NCBI GenBank assembly: GCA_947062675.1
Contig: CAMSQM010000005.1
Location: 1-64,000, forward strand
Direction: 5' to 3'
DNA: 64,000 nt
Source of the DNA: an uncultured Roseburia sp.
GTDB lineage: Bacteria; Bacillota; Clostridia; Lachnospirales; Lachnospiraceae
Part shown: positions 18,258 through 27,058 of the stretch, piece after piece
How positions within the stretch are numbered: position 1 is the first letter of the stretch
Layout of the letters: the number at the start of each line of letters is the position of its first letter
Translations under genes and position numbers: made by a program
The notes under the pieces: model-generated
Database searches by the model: none
What the model saw: the letters and a program-made list of their open reading frames with translations, nothing else
Told to the model about the DNA's origin: nothing

Positions 18258-19478
18258 TCACAGATACGTCTCTGCCAGATACTCCGCGCGGCTCCTCCAG
18301 GTATGCCCCTCTTTCGCCGCCTGATATCCCTGCTCAGCCATCTGCTGCGCCCTCCCGGGATGTCCGAAAAGGTCTGAAACACGGTCCGGCAGATTCCGGA
18401 CTTCTCTGAGGGAAAACATGACGAGCTCTCTGCCGTCCCGGAATTCACGGCGCAGATACGTGGAATCATCCGTGACGACCGCTGCCCCCGCCAGCATTCC
18501 GTTAAAAACACGGTCATGCGCCCCCGCCTTAAACCAGGTCATCGTGTTCAGCACGATTTTGCTGTCATTCATCAGCGGCAGAATCTGCGGCGCCAGTACT
18601 TTTCCGCCATAATGCAGACAAGGATTTGTGCTCCAGTCACACTGATCCCACCCCGTTCCGTATACTGTCACATGAATTCCGCTCTCCACCAGAATCCGCA
18701 CGGCCTGCTCCCGGAAAAACGACGTCGCGTAAGAATCCACAAACCTCATTTTCACCGTGATCTCATGAATCCGCTGTTCCGTAATCCCACCGCAGACCGT
18801 CTTCAGGTACTCCTCCATCACATCCTCCGTCGTCCGTTCCGGATGGCTGACCAGCTCCCGCAGCACCTCCTGCGCCATAATCTGTCCGTCTGTCTCCGGG
18901 ATGGAATCCAGATCCGGTATCATATCTTCCACCGTATAGATAGGAAGGGCGCCCGCGTAGAGCACATCGATTCCGCGCTCCGCCAGCGGCTTGTGGCGAT
19001 GCCCCAGCTCCACCCCCGCATGCGGCAGAAAATCAGTCTGGCGGATGTTCTTAAAAAAGCGGCGGAGATAGCGCACATGATTCCGGTCAGTGCCAAAAAC
19101 AACAGAAGTCGACGGCGCATTCCGGAGCGGCTTTTCATAATGGAACGGATGATCCATCAGAATATTGATATACGGGATGCCGTACGCCTCCCAGAGATTC
19201 CTGCCGTCAGGCCGATCCAGGTTATAGCCAAGGTTATTAAACGTAATACAGGCTGCCACGGCGGAAAACGCCCCGGGACCGCCTGTTCCCCGCGCTGTGA
19301 CCGACCGGTCCAGAAGTTCCAGCAGGCGCTTCTTACTCTCCTCTTCACGGCACGCGTCATAGACAAAAGAGGAATACCCCAGCGCCTCAAACGCCCGTTT
19401 CAGTTCTTCCGTAAACAGATCCAGGGTGTCATATACCCCTGTGACATAAATAATCGTTCCGCTCTCAGCTATTTTCAT
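18258..19478 (-). CDS. CgeB-like glycosyltransferase (GT-B)
   Basis: About 406 residues. I prefer ATG 19478 because AGAGGA lies nine bases upstream; ATG 19487 is in frame but too close to it. Features shared with the previous gene are INILMDHPFHYEKPL (N-terminal half) and HDRVFNGMLAGAAVVTDDST (C-terminal nucleotide-sugar-binding half). Likely a soluble or peripheral glycosyltransferase. It starts 18 bases after the zinc dehydrogenase ends, so the two are co-transcribed. Donor unknown; an activated pentitol made by the neighbours would be a natural guess but is inference. Confidence 0.75.
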   Translation of the reverse strand: MKIAESGTIIYVTGVYDTLDLFTEELKRAFEALGYSSFVYDACREEESKKRLLELLDRSVTARGTGGPGAFSAVAACITFNNLGYNLDRPDGRNLWEAYGIPYINILMDHPFHYEKPLRNAPSTSVVFGTDRNHVRYLRRFFKNIRQTDFLPHAGVELGHRHKPLAERGIDVLYAGALPIYTVEDMIPDLDSIPETDGQIMAQEVLRELVSHPERTTEDVMEEYLKTVCGGITEQRIHEITVKMRFVDSYATSFFREQAVRILVESGIHVTVYGTGWDQCDWSTNPCLHYGGKVLAPQILPLMNDSKIVLNTMTWFKAGAHDRVFNGMLAGAAVVTDDSTYLRREFRDGRELVMFSLREVRNLPDRVSDLFGHPGRAQQMAEQGYQAAKEGHTWRSRAEYLAETYL

Positions 19479-19496
19479 ATATTTCATTCCTCTGTT

Positions 19497-20603
19497 TCAA
19501 AGGCCTGTTCCCATACGTTCATTGTCCGGGACATAACAGCTGTCTGGGTGAATCAGCATTATTTTATTATGATATTCCTCACGCCCGCGCGCAATCAGAA
19601 GCCCGCGCAGCAGCTCCCCGGGCGGCAGCCGGTGTGTAATTAATTCCGCAGGCTTTAGTTCTCCGCTTTCAATTTCAGTCATCACCCTGTGCCAGTCATC
19701 CTCCGGCGTATGGTCAAACGTCGAATTCCACGTCCCCGTCAGCCGTATCTGACGGCGCAGCAGCTTCCAGTATACCGCCTGTTCCAGCCGCATTTCCCCT
19801 TTCGGATTGCCGACGGCCAGCACCTGCCCCCCGGCTCTCACGCAATTAATACAGTCTGTCAGCGTCTCCGGCGTCCCTGCACAGTCGATCGCGATATCTG
19901 CCCCTCTTCCTCCCGTGGATGCAAGAATCCATGCCACAGTATCGCAGGCGTCCTCCATTCCCGCGGCGTTTCTGTACTCATAAGCTTCCAACGACGTCCT
20001 TCGCATCAGTTCCCCGTGTCCCAGGTTATGCCCGACCGCGAAAACATGCCCGACGCCACAGATCCGCAGCCACTGCGTTATCAGAATCCCGATCGTCCCC
20101 AGCCCGTACAGCGCGACCGTATCTCCAGCCTGCACGGCAAGCCTGCGCACTGCATGCAGTGCGACCGCAGCCGGTTCAGCCATCGCCGCCTCCTCCATGG
20201 AAACGGCATCCGGCAGCTCAATCAGATTCCACGAGGGAACCGCCACAAATTCCGCAAACCCGCCGTCGCTGCGCGATCCCAGATAATCATAGCTCTGGCA
20301 CATCTCGTAATGCCGTTCCCTGCACGCAAAGCACTCCCCGCAGGGAATCAGCGGAAAAACACCCGCCCGCTTTCCAATCCAGCGCCGGTCCTCCCGGCTG
20401 TACGCGTCCACAACCGTGCCCGCAAACTCGTGTCCGGGAATGGTGGGAAAATGATACGTCCCTGTCTCAAATATTCTTGGAATATCAGAACCGCAGATAC
20501 CCGCCGCTCCCACCGAGAGCAGGACCTGCCCGGGTCTTAACTCCGGTGCCGGCACTTCGATATATTCAGGCTGCCCGACTGCCTTTAAAACCCAGGCTTT
20601 CAT
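19497..20603 (-). CDS. zinc-dependent medium-chain dehydrogenase (TarJ-like)
   Basis: A 368-residue MDR enzyme: catalytic zinc ligands Cys37 (GICGSD) and His in PGHEFAG, structural zinc cysteines in PCGECFACRERHYEMC, and a cofactor motif LYGLGTIGI. Homologs include galactitol-1-phosphate and sorbitol dehydrogenases and TarJ, the NADPH ribulose-5-phosphate reductase that makes ribitol-5-phosphate. The ATG overlaps the stop of a TarI/IspD-type cytidylyltransferase by four bases and a pentulose-phosphate epimerase is upstream, so reduction of a pentulose 5-phosphate to a pentitol phosphate is the best reading. Confidence 0.82.
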   Translation of the reverse strand: MKAWVLKAVGQPEYIEVPAPELRPGQVLLSVGAAGICGSDIPRIFETGTYHFPTIPGHEFAGTVVDAYSREDRRWIGKRAGVFPLIPCGECFACRERHYEMCQSYDYLGSRSDGGFAEFVAVPSWNLIELPDAVSMEEAAMAEPAAVALHAVRRLAVQAGDTVALYGLGTIGILITQWLRICGVGHVFAVGHNLGHGELMRRTSLEAYEYRNAAGMEDACDTVAWILASTGGRGADIAIDCAGTPETLTDCINCVRAGGQVLAVGNPKGEMRLEQAVYWKLLRRQIRLTGTWNSTFDHTPEDDWHRVMTEIESGELKPAELITHRLPPGELLRGLLIARGREEYHNKIMLIHPDSCYVPDNERMGTGL

Positions 20604-21322
20604 CTGTCGTCCTCCATGATTCTCTCAAATCTCCGCAGGTCCTCCGCCGTGGTGATCTTGAAATTCCTCTCGTCCCCCTCTACCAGCGCGATCTGCATTC
20701 CCGCCCGCACCGCAGGCTCCGTACTTCCATTAATCCCAAGAATCTCCTCTTCCGTCAGAGCCTCGTTCGCCCGCAGATATTTCCCGAACACATATGCCTC
20801 CGGCGCCTGGCCGGCCAGGATCTTCTCCCTCGCAAGAAGCGCGTCAACCCGCGTTCCGTCCTCGCTGTAATACACGGTATCCCGCATCGGCAGCACCGGC
20901 ATCGCACCGTCCGCCCCCTTCGCCGCCTCCATACACGCCCCGATCTGCCGGAGCGGGGTGCACGGCCTGGCCGCGTCCTGAATCATCACAATATCCGGCT
21001 CCTCTGCCCTGTCCTGCAGCGCACGCAGACCGTGCAGTATGGAAAGCTGCCTGTTTTTCCCGGGCTTTGCAAATCCCAGAAACTTTCTGCCGTCCTCCGA
21101 TACCATCCCCGCGCGCGCCAGCATCCTGATCTCATCCAGAACCGCCTGCTGCCAGTCTGTATCCGCGACAACAAGCCACGCGTCCACCGCCTCACACTGA
21201 TCCACGCGCTCGATGCAGTAACTCAGAATGGTTCTTCCTCCGACTTTATAATACTGTTTCGGCCGGTCAATTCCCCTGAGCCTGCTCCCCGTTCCGCCGG
21301 AAAGAATAATTACATAATTCAA
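20600..21322 (-). CDS. IspD/TarI-family cytidylyltransferase
   Basis: A 240-residue protein of the IspD/TarI family. The CTP-binding loop is ILSGGTGSRL, then RPKQYYKVGGRTIL, IQDAARPCT, and TTAEDLRRFE at the C-terminus. IspD itself makes CDP-methylerythritol; TarI makes CDP-ribitol. Its four-base overlap with a TarJ-like dehydrogenase and position in a glycosyltransferase operon favour a CDP-pentitol product over isoprenoid synthesis. The loop SGGTGSRLRGIDRPKQ is slightly divergent. Operon order is epimerase, cytidylyltransferase, dehydrogenase, two glycosyltransferases. Confidence 0.82.
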   Translation of the reverse strand: MNYVIILSGGTGSRLRGIDRPKQYYKVGGRTILSYCIERVDQCEAVDAWLVVADTDWQQAVLDEIRMLARAGMVSEDGRKFLGFAKPGKNRQLSILHGLRALQDRAEEPDIVMIQDAARPCTPLRQIGACMEAAKGADGAMPVLPMRDTVYYSEDGTRVDALLAREKILAGQAPEAYVFGKYLRANEALTEEEILGINGSTEPAVRAGMQIALVEGDERNFKITTAEDLRRFERIMEDDR

Positions 21323-21349
21323 CGCCGTCCCCCCATCGCAAAACAGAAT

Positions 21350-22006
21350 TCAGATACAGTCATTCCGGACTTCGCTGAGAATCTCACCATAAGGCCGTCC
21401 CTTCCCGAACAGCACGGTCGTGCCCAGCACAAATCCTTTCACACCTTTCGGCGCATAAGTTCTGATCTTATCTTCGGAGCACGCGCCGTCCCAGTACACC
21501 TCTATATCGCGTTTTTCCCGGGCTTCAAGAAATTTATCCAGTTTTTGTCCTATGTAAGGCAGAAACACCTGTCCCGCGTTCCCCGGATTCACGCTCATGA
21601 CAAGCACACGCTTTGCCAGAAAAAGCAGTTCGCTGACCGACTCAAAAGAGGTTCCCGGATTCACCGCAATCCCCGGCGTAACCCCGGCGCTGATGATCGC
21701 CTGCAGCGTGGTTGCCGGCTGGTAATCTGCCTCAGGGTGCACATATATCACATCCGCCCCCGCCTCAATAAACACATTCAGGTAACTTAACGGCCTCTTA
21801 ATCATCAGATGCACCTCCACCGGCCTGTCCGTCAGCCTGCGGATGCATTTCAGATCCTGAATTCCCATACAGAAATTAGGTACAAACTGCCCGTCCATAA
21901 TATCAACGTGAAAGGAATCAATCCCGCCCTCTTCCAGCATCCGGATCTCCTGTTCCAGATTTTCAAAACCGGCGCACATCATGGATGCCGATAATTGTGT
22001 ATACAT
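21350..22006 (-). CDS. ribulose-phosphate 3-epimerase family protein
   Basis: A 218-residue TIM barrel of RPE type. Metal and catalytic residues are visible in FHVDIMDGQFVPN (His, Asp) and VEVHLMIKRP (His), plus VNPGNAGQVF; the usual DGG motif is changed to VYWDGACS with the Asp kept. It interconverts ketopentose 5-phosphates (ribulose/xylulose type). A housekeeping rpe would usually sit elsewhere with rsgA or engC, so this operon copy likely supplies the pentulose phosphate for the downstream dehydrogenase and cytidylyltransferase. Divergence around the active site could mean another sugar phosphate. Confidence 0.82.
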   Translation of the reverse strand: MYTQLSASMMCAGFENLEQEIRMLEEGGIDSFHVDIMDGQFVPNFCMGIQDLKCIRRLTDRPVEVHLMIKRPLSYLNVFIEAGADVIYVHPEADYQPATTLQAIISAGVTPGIAVNPGTSFESVSELLFLAKRVLVMSVNPGNAGQVFLPYIGQKLDKFLEAREKRDIEVYWDGACSEDKIRTYAPKGVKGFVLGTTVLFGKGRPYGEILSEVRNDCI

Positions 22007-22177
22007 ATTTTACTCCATTTCTGCGCTGCTCTTTGCACATGACGGATTTGTGACAAGCCATTTATGACTTTGCAGCGCGGCCACGAATCCCGTTTCCATC
22101 CCCGTGCTTTCTGCTCCTGTTCCCCGCAGACAGATCGCTGAAAACAGTTCGTCCTCTATTCCCTGCGCTTTCTGCGC

Positions 22178-23275
22178 CTATAACAACATATTTCTCCCGG
22201 CATGCGCTATGTGAAGGTCATTTCTGTGATACAGGAAATATAGTGTCATAAGGTTCTCACCGAGATAACCGATATACCGGTCCGACCTCTCTTCCCCCCG
22301 CGGGACACTCAGTTCCCCGGTGCGCTCCAGCACCGGAAACAGCCACCCGCAGTAATCCGCAAGAACAGATCGCTTTGCGACCAGCATATTATAATTATAC
22401 AGATATGGCTGCGCGAGAATCCGCGGAAATGCCCTGGCGTAAGCCGGATGAAGCTCCGCCAGCGCCCTCAACATTGCCTGCCAGTCCGCTTCATTCATAT
22501 ACCTGGAATGATGTTCACTGATATCCGGCTCGTGAATCGTCGGATACGACAAAACCACGTCAATATCATTCGCGGTAAGTCTCCCGGAATCGTCATCACC
22601 GATATCCAGAATCCTGCGATAATGAAACAGACCGTAATAATCCTCCGGCCCTTTGGCCGGAATCGCTTTGCACAGTATATTTTTCCAGATCCAGTACAAT
22701 GCCGTGAGCTCACAGTAGTTGCCATTCTTCCCTGATATGTGATCCCCGGTATCATCTCTCACCATCCCCGGTTCACAGACGTCTGCGTTACTCCCCGCAG
22801 ACTCCCCGGCAAGGGCAGCTCCCGCCAGAATCGGCGTCACCCACTCCGGCCTCCGGTACTCTCTCTGCAGCGGACGGTCTTTCCTGGATCTCACCATATA
22901 TACCTTAAGCCCAGCCTCCGGTACTCCGCCTGAAAGGCGATGAACAGACGGAAACTTACCGATGGCCGCATAGTACCTCCCCATAAGTTCCGCCTCTTTT
23001 ACCGAGTCAACGCAGGTGTATGAATAGAAACCGTGCCGCTCCAGATCCGCAGCAATCTCTCCGTGCAGATCTTCCGGCGTCCCGATCAGAACATGCACAT
23101 TTTTATCCTCTGCGCTGCCCAGCCCGTACACAGGCAGTCCCGCAAGAACAGACGGATTATCCCTCAGCGATTTCACAAGAAATCCCCTGACCGGATGCTC
23201 CGGATATAATCTTTTTACAGCATGACAGATACCGAGCGCCAGGGCTTTGGCGCCGTAGATGTAAAGACTGGACAA
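22178..23275 (-). CDS. DUF4422 glycosyltransferase with N-terminal Rossmann-like module
   Basis: 365 residues. Residues 1-85 (LYIYGAKALALGICHAVKRL) form a small Rossmann-like module of the kind repeated through the island. From about 125 to 360 the DUF4422 signature is clear: VYMVRSRKDRPL, WVTPILAGAALAG, GDHISGKNGNYCELTALYWI and YYGLFHYRRILDI. DUF4422 proteins occur in capsule and exopolysaccharide loci and are treated as glycosyltransferases. It is the first gene of the pentitol operon, with a promoter 40-70 bases upstream; 171 bases with no gene I can see separate it from the epimerase. Confidence 0.82.
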   Translation of the reverse strand: MSSLYIYGAKALALGICHAVKRLYPEHPVRGFLVKSLRDNPSVLAGLPVYGLGSAEDKNVHVLIGTPEDLHGEIAADLERHGFYSYTCVDSVKEAELMGRYYAAIGKFPSVHRLSGGVPEAGLKVYMVRSRKDRPLQREYRRPEWVTPILAGAALAGESAGSNADVCEPGMVRDDTGDHISGKNGNYCELTALYWIWKNILCKAIPAKGPEDYYGLFHYRRILDIGDDDSGRLTANDIDVVLSYPTIHEPDISEHHSRYMNEADWQAMLRALAELHPAYARAFPRILAQPYLYNYNMLVAKRSVLADYCGWLFPVLERTGELSVPRGEERSDRYIGYLGENLMTLYFLYHRNDLHIAHAGRNMLL

Positions 23276-23315
23276 TTGCGGTTTTCCCCCGTTTCTATTC
23301 AGGTATTCTTATGTT

Positions 23316-23343
23316 ATTATACTTAAAAATCCTGTAATATCAA
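23316..23343 (-). promoter_or_regulatory. sigma-A-type promoter for the DUF4422-CDP-pentitol operon
   Basis: TTGATA (23338-23343) and TATAAT (23316-23321) on the minus strand with a 16-base spacer, about 40 bases upstream of the DUF4422 gene. Confidence 0.65.
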
Positions 23344-23455
23344 GTAAAAAACCGCATGGATATCCTGCCATCATATGGATAGCAGAAATTCAGACACTCT
23401 GCCGGTGAAGACACTGTTTCAGTAAAACTTTCCCTTGTCTGTAGTATATCTGTAT

Positions 23456-23479
23456 AAAAAAATCCTGCAAAGCAGGATT
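23456..23479 (-). terminator. intrinsic terminator of the long leftward glycosylation operon
   Basis: On the minus strand AATCCTGC TTT GCAGGATT followed by TTTTT. It lies about 90 bases after the stop of the GT2 gene at 23570. The stretch 23276-23569 holds only this and the promoter at 23316. Confidence 0.85.
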
Positions 23480-23569
23480 CCGCGCCTGCAAAGGGGCGCT
23501 TGTTCCGCCACAGCGCACCCTCCGCAAAGCGCCTTTTTAAACATATTCTGAACTATAAAAAACCACAGA

Positions 23570-24790
23570 CTAATTCAGTATCTGCTCCGGCAGGTACTTT
23601 TTCGTCAGCGCGCGTTCATTCAGCCAGATTATTTCTTTCCCTCCGATCCTTTTCTCCAGCGCTCGCGCAACCTGATTTTTCACATCCTTATTCAGCACAG
23701 CCACAACAACGGCATCAAAATTCAGCTCCATCGCATCTTCCGGGGATATCACAGGATAACCCTGGCCCTGAAGCTTTTCATAATTCCTGTCACACCACCC
23801 GGCAATCTGATCATTTTTCCGCTGTTTCCAGAAACGGTACACTTCTTTCCCGAAAGTTCCGGCCCCGTAAATCAGAATTCTGCCGTCAGGCTTACTCTTT
23901 TCAAATACTGACTCATTTTTTTCCTGCATCTTTGCCTCGGCATATGCAGGCACGCGTACCAGCAGATGATGCACAATATAGCGTTCCAGCTGACGCAGCA
24001 GACAGTCTGCATGTCTGCTTTTTTCAAATGCCTTTTTTAATTCAGAATACTGGATCCTGATATTCCTGATTTCATCTTCTTCGCTTCGATGGGTTCGCAT
24101 CGCCGACTCCTGGCGGAACCGGTAATGATAAAACCCCTCATTCATAATTGATACAGCTTTTGCCTGAAGAATCGCCGGAAATATGCATAACACATCCTCC
24201 CCGACTGCCACCCTTTCATCCAGAGACATAATGTGTGGTTCTATGATCTCCCGTTTATATAATTTGTTCCACAGAAACGGCTGAATCCCCATTTCGAAAA
24301 AATCAGCTGCGCACAGCATTCGCGGAAACACGCTCACTTCCAGTTGTTTTTCCCTGTACACACCCGCCTCCAGCCGGTTCCTGATTACTTTTTCTTCTCC
24401 GGCACCTGATTCAATATAGCCGGATATCACAATATCCACCTGTTCCCGCGTTATTTCTTTCCACAGCCTCTCTATCATATCTGCTTCAATCCAGTCATCA
24501 CTGTCCACAAATACAATATACTTCCCCGCTGAATGGGCCATAGCCGTCCTGCGTGCCGCCGCCGCTCCTTTATTTTCTGTCTGAATCAGTCTGATACGTC
24601 TGTCCTTTTCCGCAAAGTCTCTGCAAATCTCATAAGAATCATCTGCAGAACCATCATCCACCAGAATAATTTCCAGATCAGAAAAAGTCTGACCTGTCAC
24701 GCTTCCAAGGCATTTCCTCAGATATTTTCCCGTATTATAAACCGGTATAATCACACTCACCAGATCCAGCCCGTCTTCCTTCTTTCTCAC
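23570..24790 (-). CDS. family 2 glycosyltransferase with C-terminal Rossmann-like module
   Basis: 406 residues. The GT2 domain (about 10-230) has VSVIIPVYNTGKYLRKCLGS, EIILVDDGSADDS and the metal-binding FVDSDDWIE. The last 110 residues are separate: RILIYGAGTFGKEVYRFW, then AGWCDRNYEKLQGQGYPVIS and VVVAVLNKD, the same compact Rossmann-like module seen in several neighbours. It probably adds a sugar to a growing glycan on the cytosolic face. Last gene of the leftward run; its start overlaps the GT11 stop by four bases. Confidence 0.88.
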   Translation of the reverse strand: MRKKEDGLDLVSVIIPVYNTGKYLRKCLGSVTGQTFSDLEIILVDDGSADDSYEICRDFAEKDRRIRLIQTENKGAAAARRTAMAHSAGKYIVFVDSDDWIEADMIERLWKEITREQVDIVISGYIESGAGEEKVIRNRLEAGVYREKQLEVSVFPRMLCAADFFEMGIQPFLWNKLYKREIIEPHIMSLDERVAVGEDVLCIFPAILQAKAVSIMNEGFYHYRFRQESAMRTHRSEEDEIRNIRIQYSELKKAFEKSRHADCLLRQLERYIVHHLLVRVPAYAEAKMQEKNESVFEKSKPDGRILIYGAGTFGKEVYRFWKQRKNDQIAGWCDRNYEKLQGQGYPVISPEDAMELNFDAVVVAVLNKDVKNQVARALEKRIGGKEIIWLNERALTKKYLPEQILN

Positions 24791-25668
24791 ATCTGAACCC
24801 AGTCTTTCGGCACAATTGAAGGCATCCAGTGTTTTGGCGCAATCACAATTTTATTTTTGTTCTGATTCAGCCATCCGGCCCAGAAACTAAATGTACTATT
24901 TGCAATAATATTATTTTTACATTCAGACATAATCATCAGCTCCTCATAATCCTCCAGCCCCATATCGCTTATATAAAAATGCTTATACACACACGGGAAA
25001 TTTTCTTTTACCCATTCAATATCATCTGAAAAAAACAGGATAACAGGATGGCTGATCTTTTCTGCCATATAACGGACTGCTCTCTCATAGTACTTTCCCT
25101 GCCGCATCTCTTTGCTGATCACCTGTGCACATTCAGCATAGAGATAATCCCCACGCCTTATGTGTATACTGACCGTCTCTTCATTTCCGAGGACTTTTTC
25201 TATATCGGGCGGCAGCGCGGGCCTTTTCTTTAAGCTGAATTCTCTCAGTAAAATATCCCTGACCGGTTCAAAATATTTCCTGTTCAGAAAATGCCCCATT
25301 ACATATGTGTGATCCCTGACACCCAGAAATCGTTCCTGATAAGAAAAAATATCATCTGCATCTGTCAGAAAAAGATATTTTCCAACTCCCCGCTGCGCCA
25401 GTCTGTACCGCAGCCTCTGATAAATATTCTTCCCCGCAAGCCAGGACCACCCTGCCAGATACTCTGGTTTTATAAAACGCAACGATAAATTATAATGATA
25501 GATCCCACATTTTCTCTCCACAGACAAATCTTCCTGTGGCAGGCTCTCCCGGAAAATTCTCCTGCCCTCCAGACAGACGTCTTTCCCGGTTCTCTCCCTC
25601 AGCAGCCTTGCATAAGCATATTGAAACATCTGATTTCCAAGGCCTTCCCACACTCTCACTACAATCAT
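24787..25668 (-). CDS. alpha-1,2-fucosyltransferase-like GT11
   Basis: A 293-residue GT11 protein. It has the N-terminal VWEGLGNQMFQYAYARLL, the GDP-binding HIRRGDY (169-175) and C-terminal NSTFSFWAGWLNQN. The family transfers L-fucose from GDP-fucose to galactose in alpha-1,2 linkage, though members in flagellar loci may use other 6-deoxy sugars. No GDP-fucose genes are in the window. Overlaps the GT2 gene by four bases and follows the GT8 gene by 39. Confidence 0.88.
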   Translation of the reverse strand: MIVVRVWEGLGNQMFQYAYARLLRERTGKDVCLEGRRIFRESLPQEDLSVERKCGIYHYNLSLRFIKPEYLAGWSWLAGKNIYQRLRYRLAQRGVGKYLFLTDADDIFSYQERFLGVRDHTYVMGHFLNRKYFEPVRDILLREFSLKKRPALPPDIEKVLGNEETVSIHIRRGDYLYAECAQVISKEMRQGKYYERAVRYMAEKISHPVILFFSDDIEWVKENFPCVYKHFYISDMGLEDYEELMIMSECKNNIIANSTFSFWAGWLNQNKNKIVIAPKHWMPSIVPKDWVQM

Positions 25669-25707
25669 CGGCTTCCCCTTTTCCAGAACATATTTTTCTG
25701 TCCTGCC

Positions 25708-26565
25708 TCAGACACATCTGCCCGCAAAATGTCCGATGCACTTTCCAATCCCAAGAATCATGATTCCGTAACGCCAGTATAACAGCTCCCCCGTACCATG
25801 ATACATGCTGTTCCACGGCTTATCTTTCGTATTATAATGTATAATCCTGGCTCTTCGCAGTCTCCTCCGCTCATCAGGCAGTTCCCACACTCTTAGCAAT
25901 TGAAGATTGTAAATACCGGCATTCGCCCATACCAGCCGGTGCTTAAAACAATTATTGAGAACACTCTGATCCTGGTAAATCAGCTTTTCAGGATTAGCGT
26001 GCATCCATCCCGTAAAATCGTCTTCTCTGAATATTTTTCTGATATTATTCAGATATAAAAGCATCACACCCGCGTTGAAATATCTGTCCCCATGGCACAT
26101 CCCGCTCTTTTTCAGAACATAGCTTCGCTCACTTTTCGGAAACATATCATCGCACACAACGGCACACTGCCCCTTGTCCGGATACTCATAAAGCCTGCGC
26201 AGGTTTCCTTTTACGATAATATCCACATCCAGCCATAATATCCTGTCTGTCTCCTGTGGCAGCATTTTAAGCATCAGCAGCCTGAGATTTGTCTCATATT
26301 TATAGCGCTGATCTTCCGCAATGCCCGAAAATATTTCCTTTTCAGCTCTTAAGAAACAAATGTTAATTTTTCTGTTTCCACGTTTCCGAAACTGTTCCCG
26401 GAACTGTCTCTGCCTTTCGGGCGATATCTCAAAGTGGAGAATATATATATTCAGCTCTGTTTTATTCCAGCGGATAAATGAATACAGCATTACCGCAAGA
26501 GGATCTAAATACGCTTCATTAACAGCGGTCAGCAGATTTACTGCCCTGCGCGCCTCACATTTCAT
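25708..26565 (-). CDS. family 8 glycosyltransferase
   Basis: A 285-residue GT8 protein: VNLLTAVNEAYLDPLAVMLY at the start, the metal-binding DVD at 113-115 (ILWLDVDIIVKGNL), YFNAGVMLLYLN, YQDQSVLNNCF and the C-terminal IIHYNTKDKPW. Retaining galactosyl- or glucosyltransferases of this family act on lipopolysaccharide and other glycans. The start overlaps the preceding small gene by 11 bases, so translation is probably coupled. Confidence 0.9.
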   Translation of the reverse strand: MKCEARRAVNLLTAVNEAYLDPLAVMLYSFIRWNKTELNIYILHFEISPERQRQFREQFRKRGNRKINICFLRAEKEIFSGIAEDQRYKYETNLRLLMLKMLPQETDRILWLDVDIIVKGNLRRLYEYPDKGQCAVVCDDMFPKSERSYVLKKSGMCHGDRYFNAGVMLLYLNNIRKIFREDDFTGWMHANPEKLIYQDQSVLNNCFKHRLVWANAGIYNLQLLRVWELPDERRRLRRARIIHYNTKDKPWNSMYHGTGELLYWRYGIMILGIGKCIGHFAGRCV

Positions 26566-27058
26566 AAAGAATATCCTCTAAAGAAGAGATTCTGCAGGCA
26601 GTAACTTTTTCCAGATCTTTCTCTATCTCATCATAAAAAAATACCGCAGTTACAATAATCAGATCGACCTCTGGCAAATCCTCTTTCGGACCAAGCACAT
26701 CAACTTCTGCATAAATACCATCTGCATTCTTATCTATCACGTATTTTACAGAAATCCCTGAATCCTTTAATTCATCATACAAGCGCTCTCCAACATAACT
26801 CATTCCATAAATGGCAACCGTTCTGATACCGCTTTTCTGCAAATATTCGGCAATCGATTTTCCTTCCTGTTTTGTAACCATCCACTGGTTAAAAAGCTGC
26901 AGAATAGCAAGATGCTTTCCTGCGTACAACTTTTCTTTTGCCGCTGTCTGTTTCATCATCCTTCTGCCTGCCACAATGCCCAGTCCCACGCCAGCACATG
27001 CCGGCACTACAGCCAGCATCCCTTTTAGTAATTTGTTCCAGTACAATTGATCTTTCAT
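26555..27058 (-). CDS. membrane-anchored Rossmann-like protein (paralog of 34050 gene)
   Basis: 167 residues. A hydrophobic segment near the N-terminus (about 9-30, GMLAVVPACAGVGLGIVAGR) looks like a membrane anchor; a short helical region follows, and then a Rossmann-like module: VAIYGMSYVGERLYDELKDS, VKYVIDKNAD and VDLIIVTAVFFYDEI. It is closely similar along its length to the product at 34050-34559. The function is unknown. It has the same module that is fused to several glycosyltransferases here, so a sugar-nucleotide or regulatory role in glycan assembly is possible. Overlaps neighbours on both sides. Confidence 0.7.
   Translation of the reverse strand: MKDQLYWNKLLKGMLAVVPACAGVGLGIVAGRRMMKQTAAKEKLYAGKHLAILQLFNQWMVTKQEGKSIAEYLQKSGIRTVAIYGMSYVGERLYDELKDSGISVKYVIDKNADGIYAEVDVLGPKEDLPEVDLIIVTAVFFYDEIEKDLEKVTACRISSLEDILYEM

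Noticed and set aside
20600-21322. Housekeeping ispD of isoprenoid synthesis
   Set aside because: It overlaps a TarJ-like dehydrogenase and is surrounded by glycosyltransferases; no ispF or other isoprenoid gene is adjacent.
19919-21790. Long rightward open frame of 623 codons opposite the cytidylyltransferase and epimerase genes
   Set aside because: It is Arg/Pro/His-rich, has no ribosome-binding site or domain, and lies opposite three well-supported genes; it is a shadow in GC-rich DNA.
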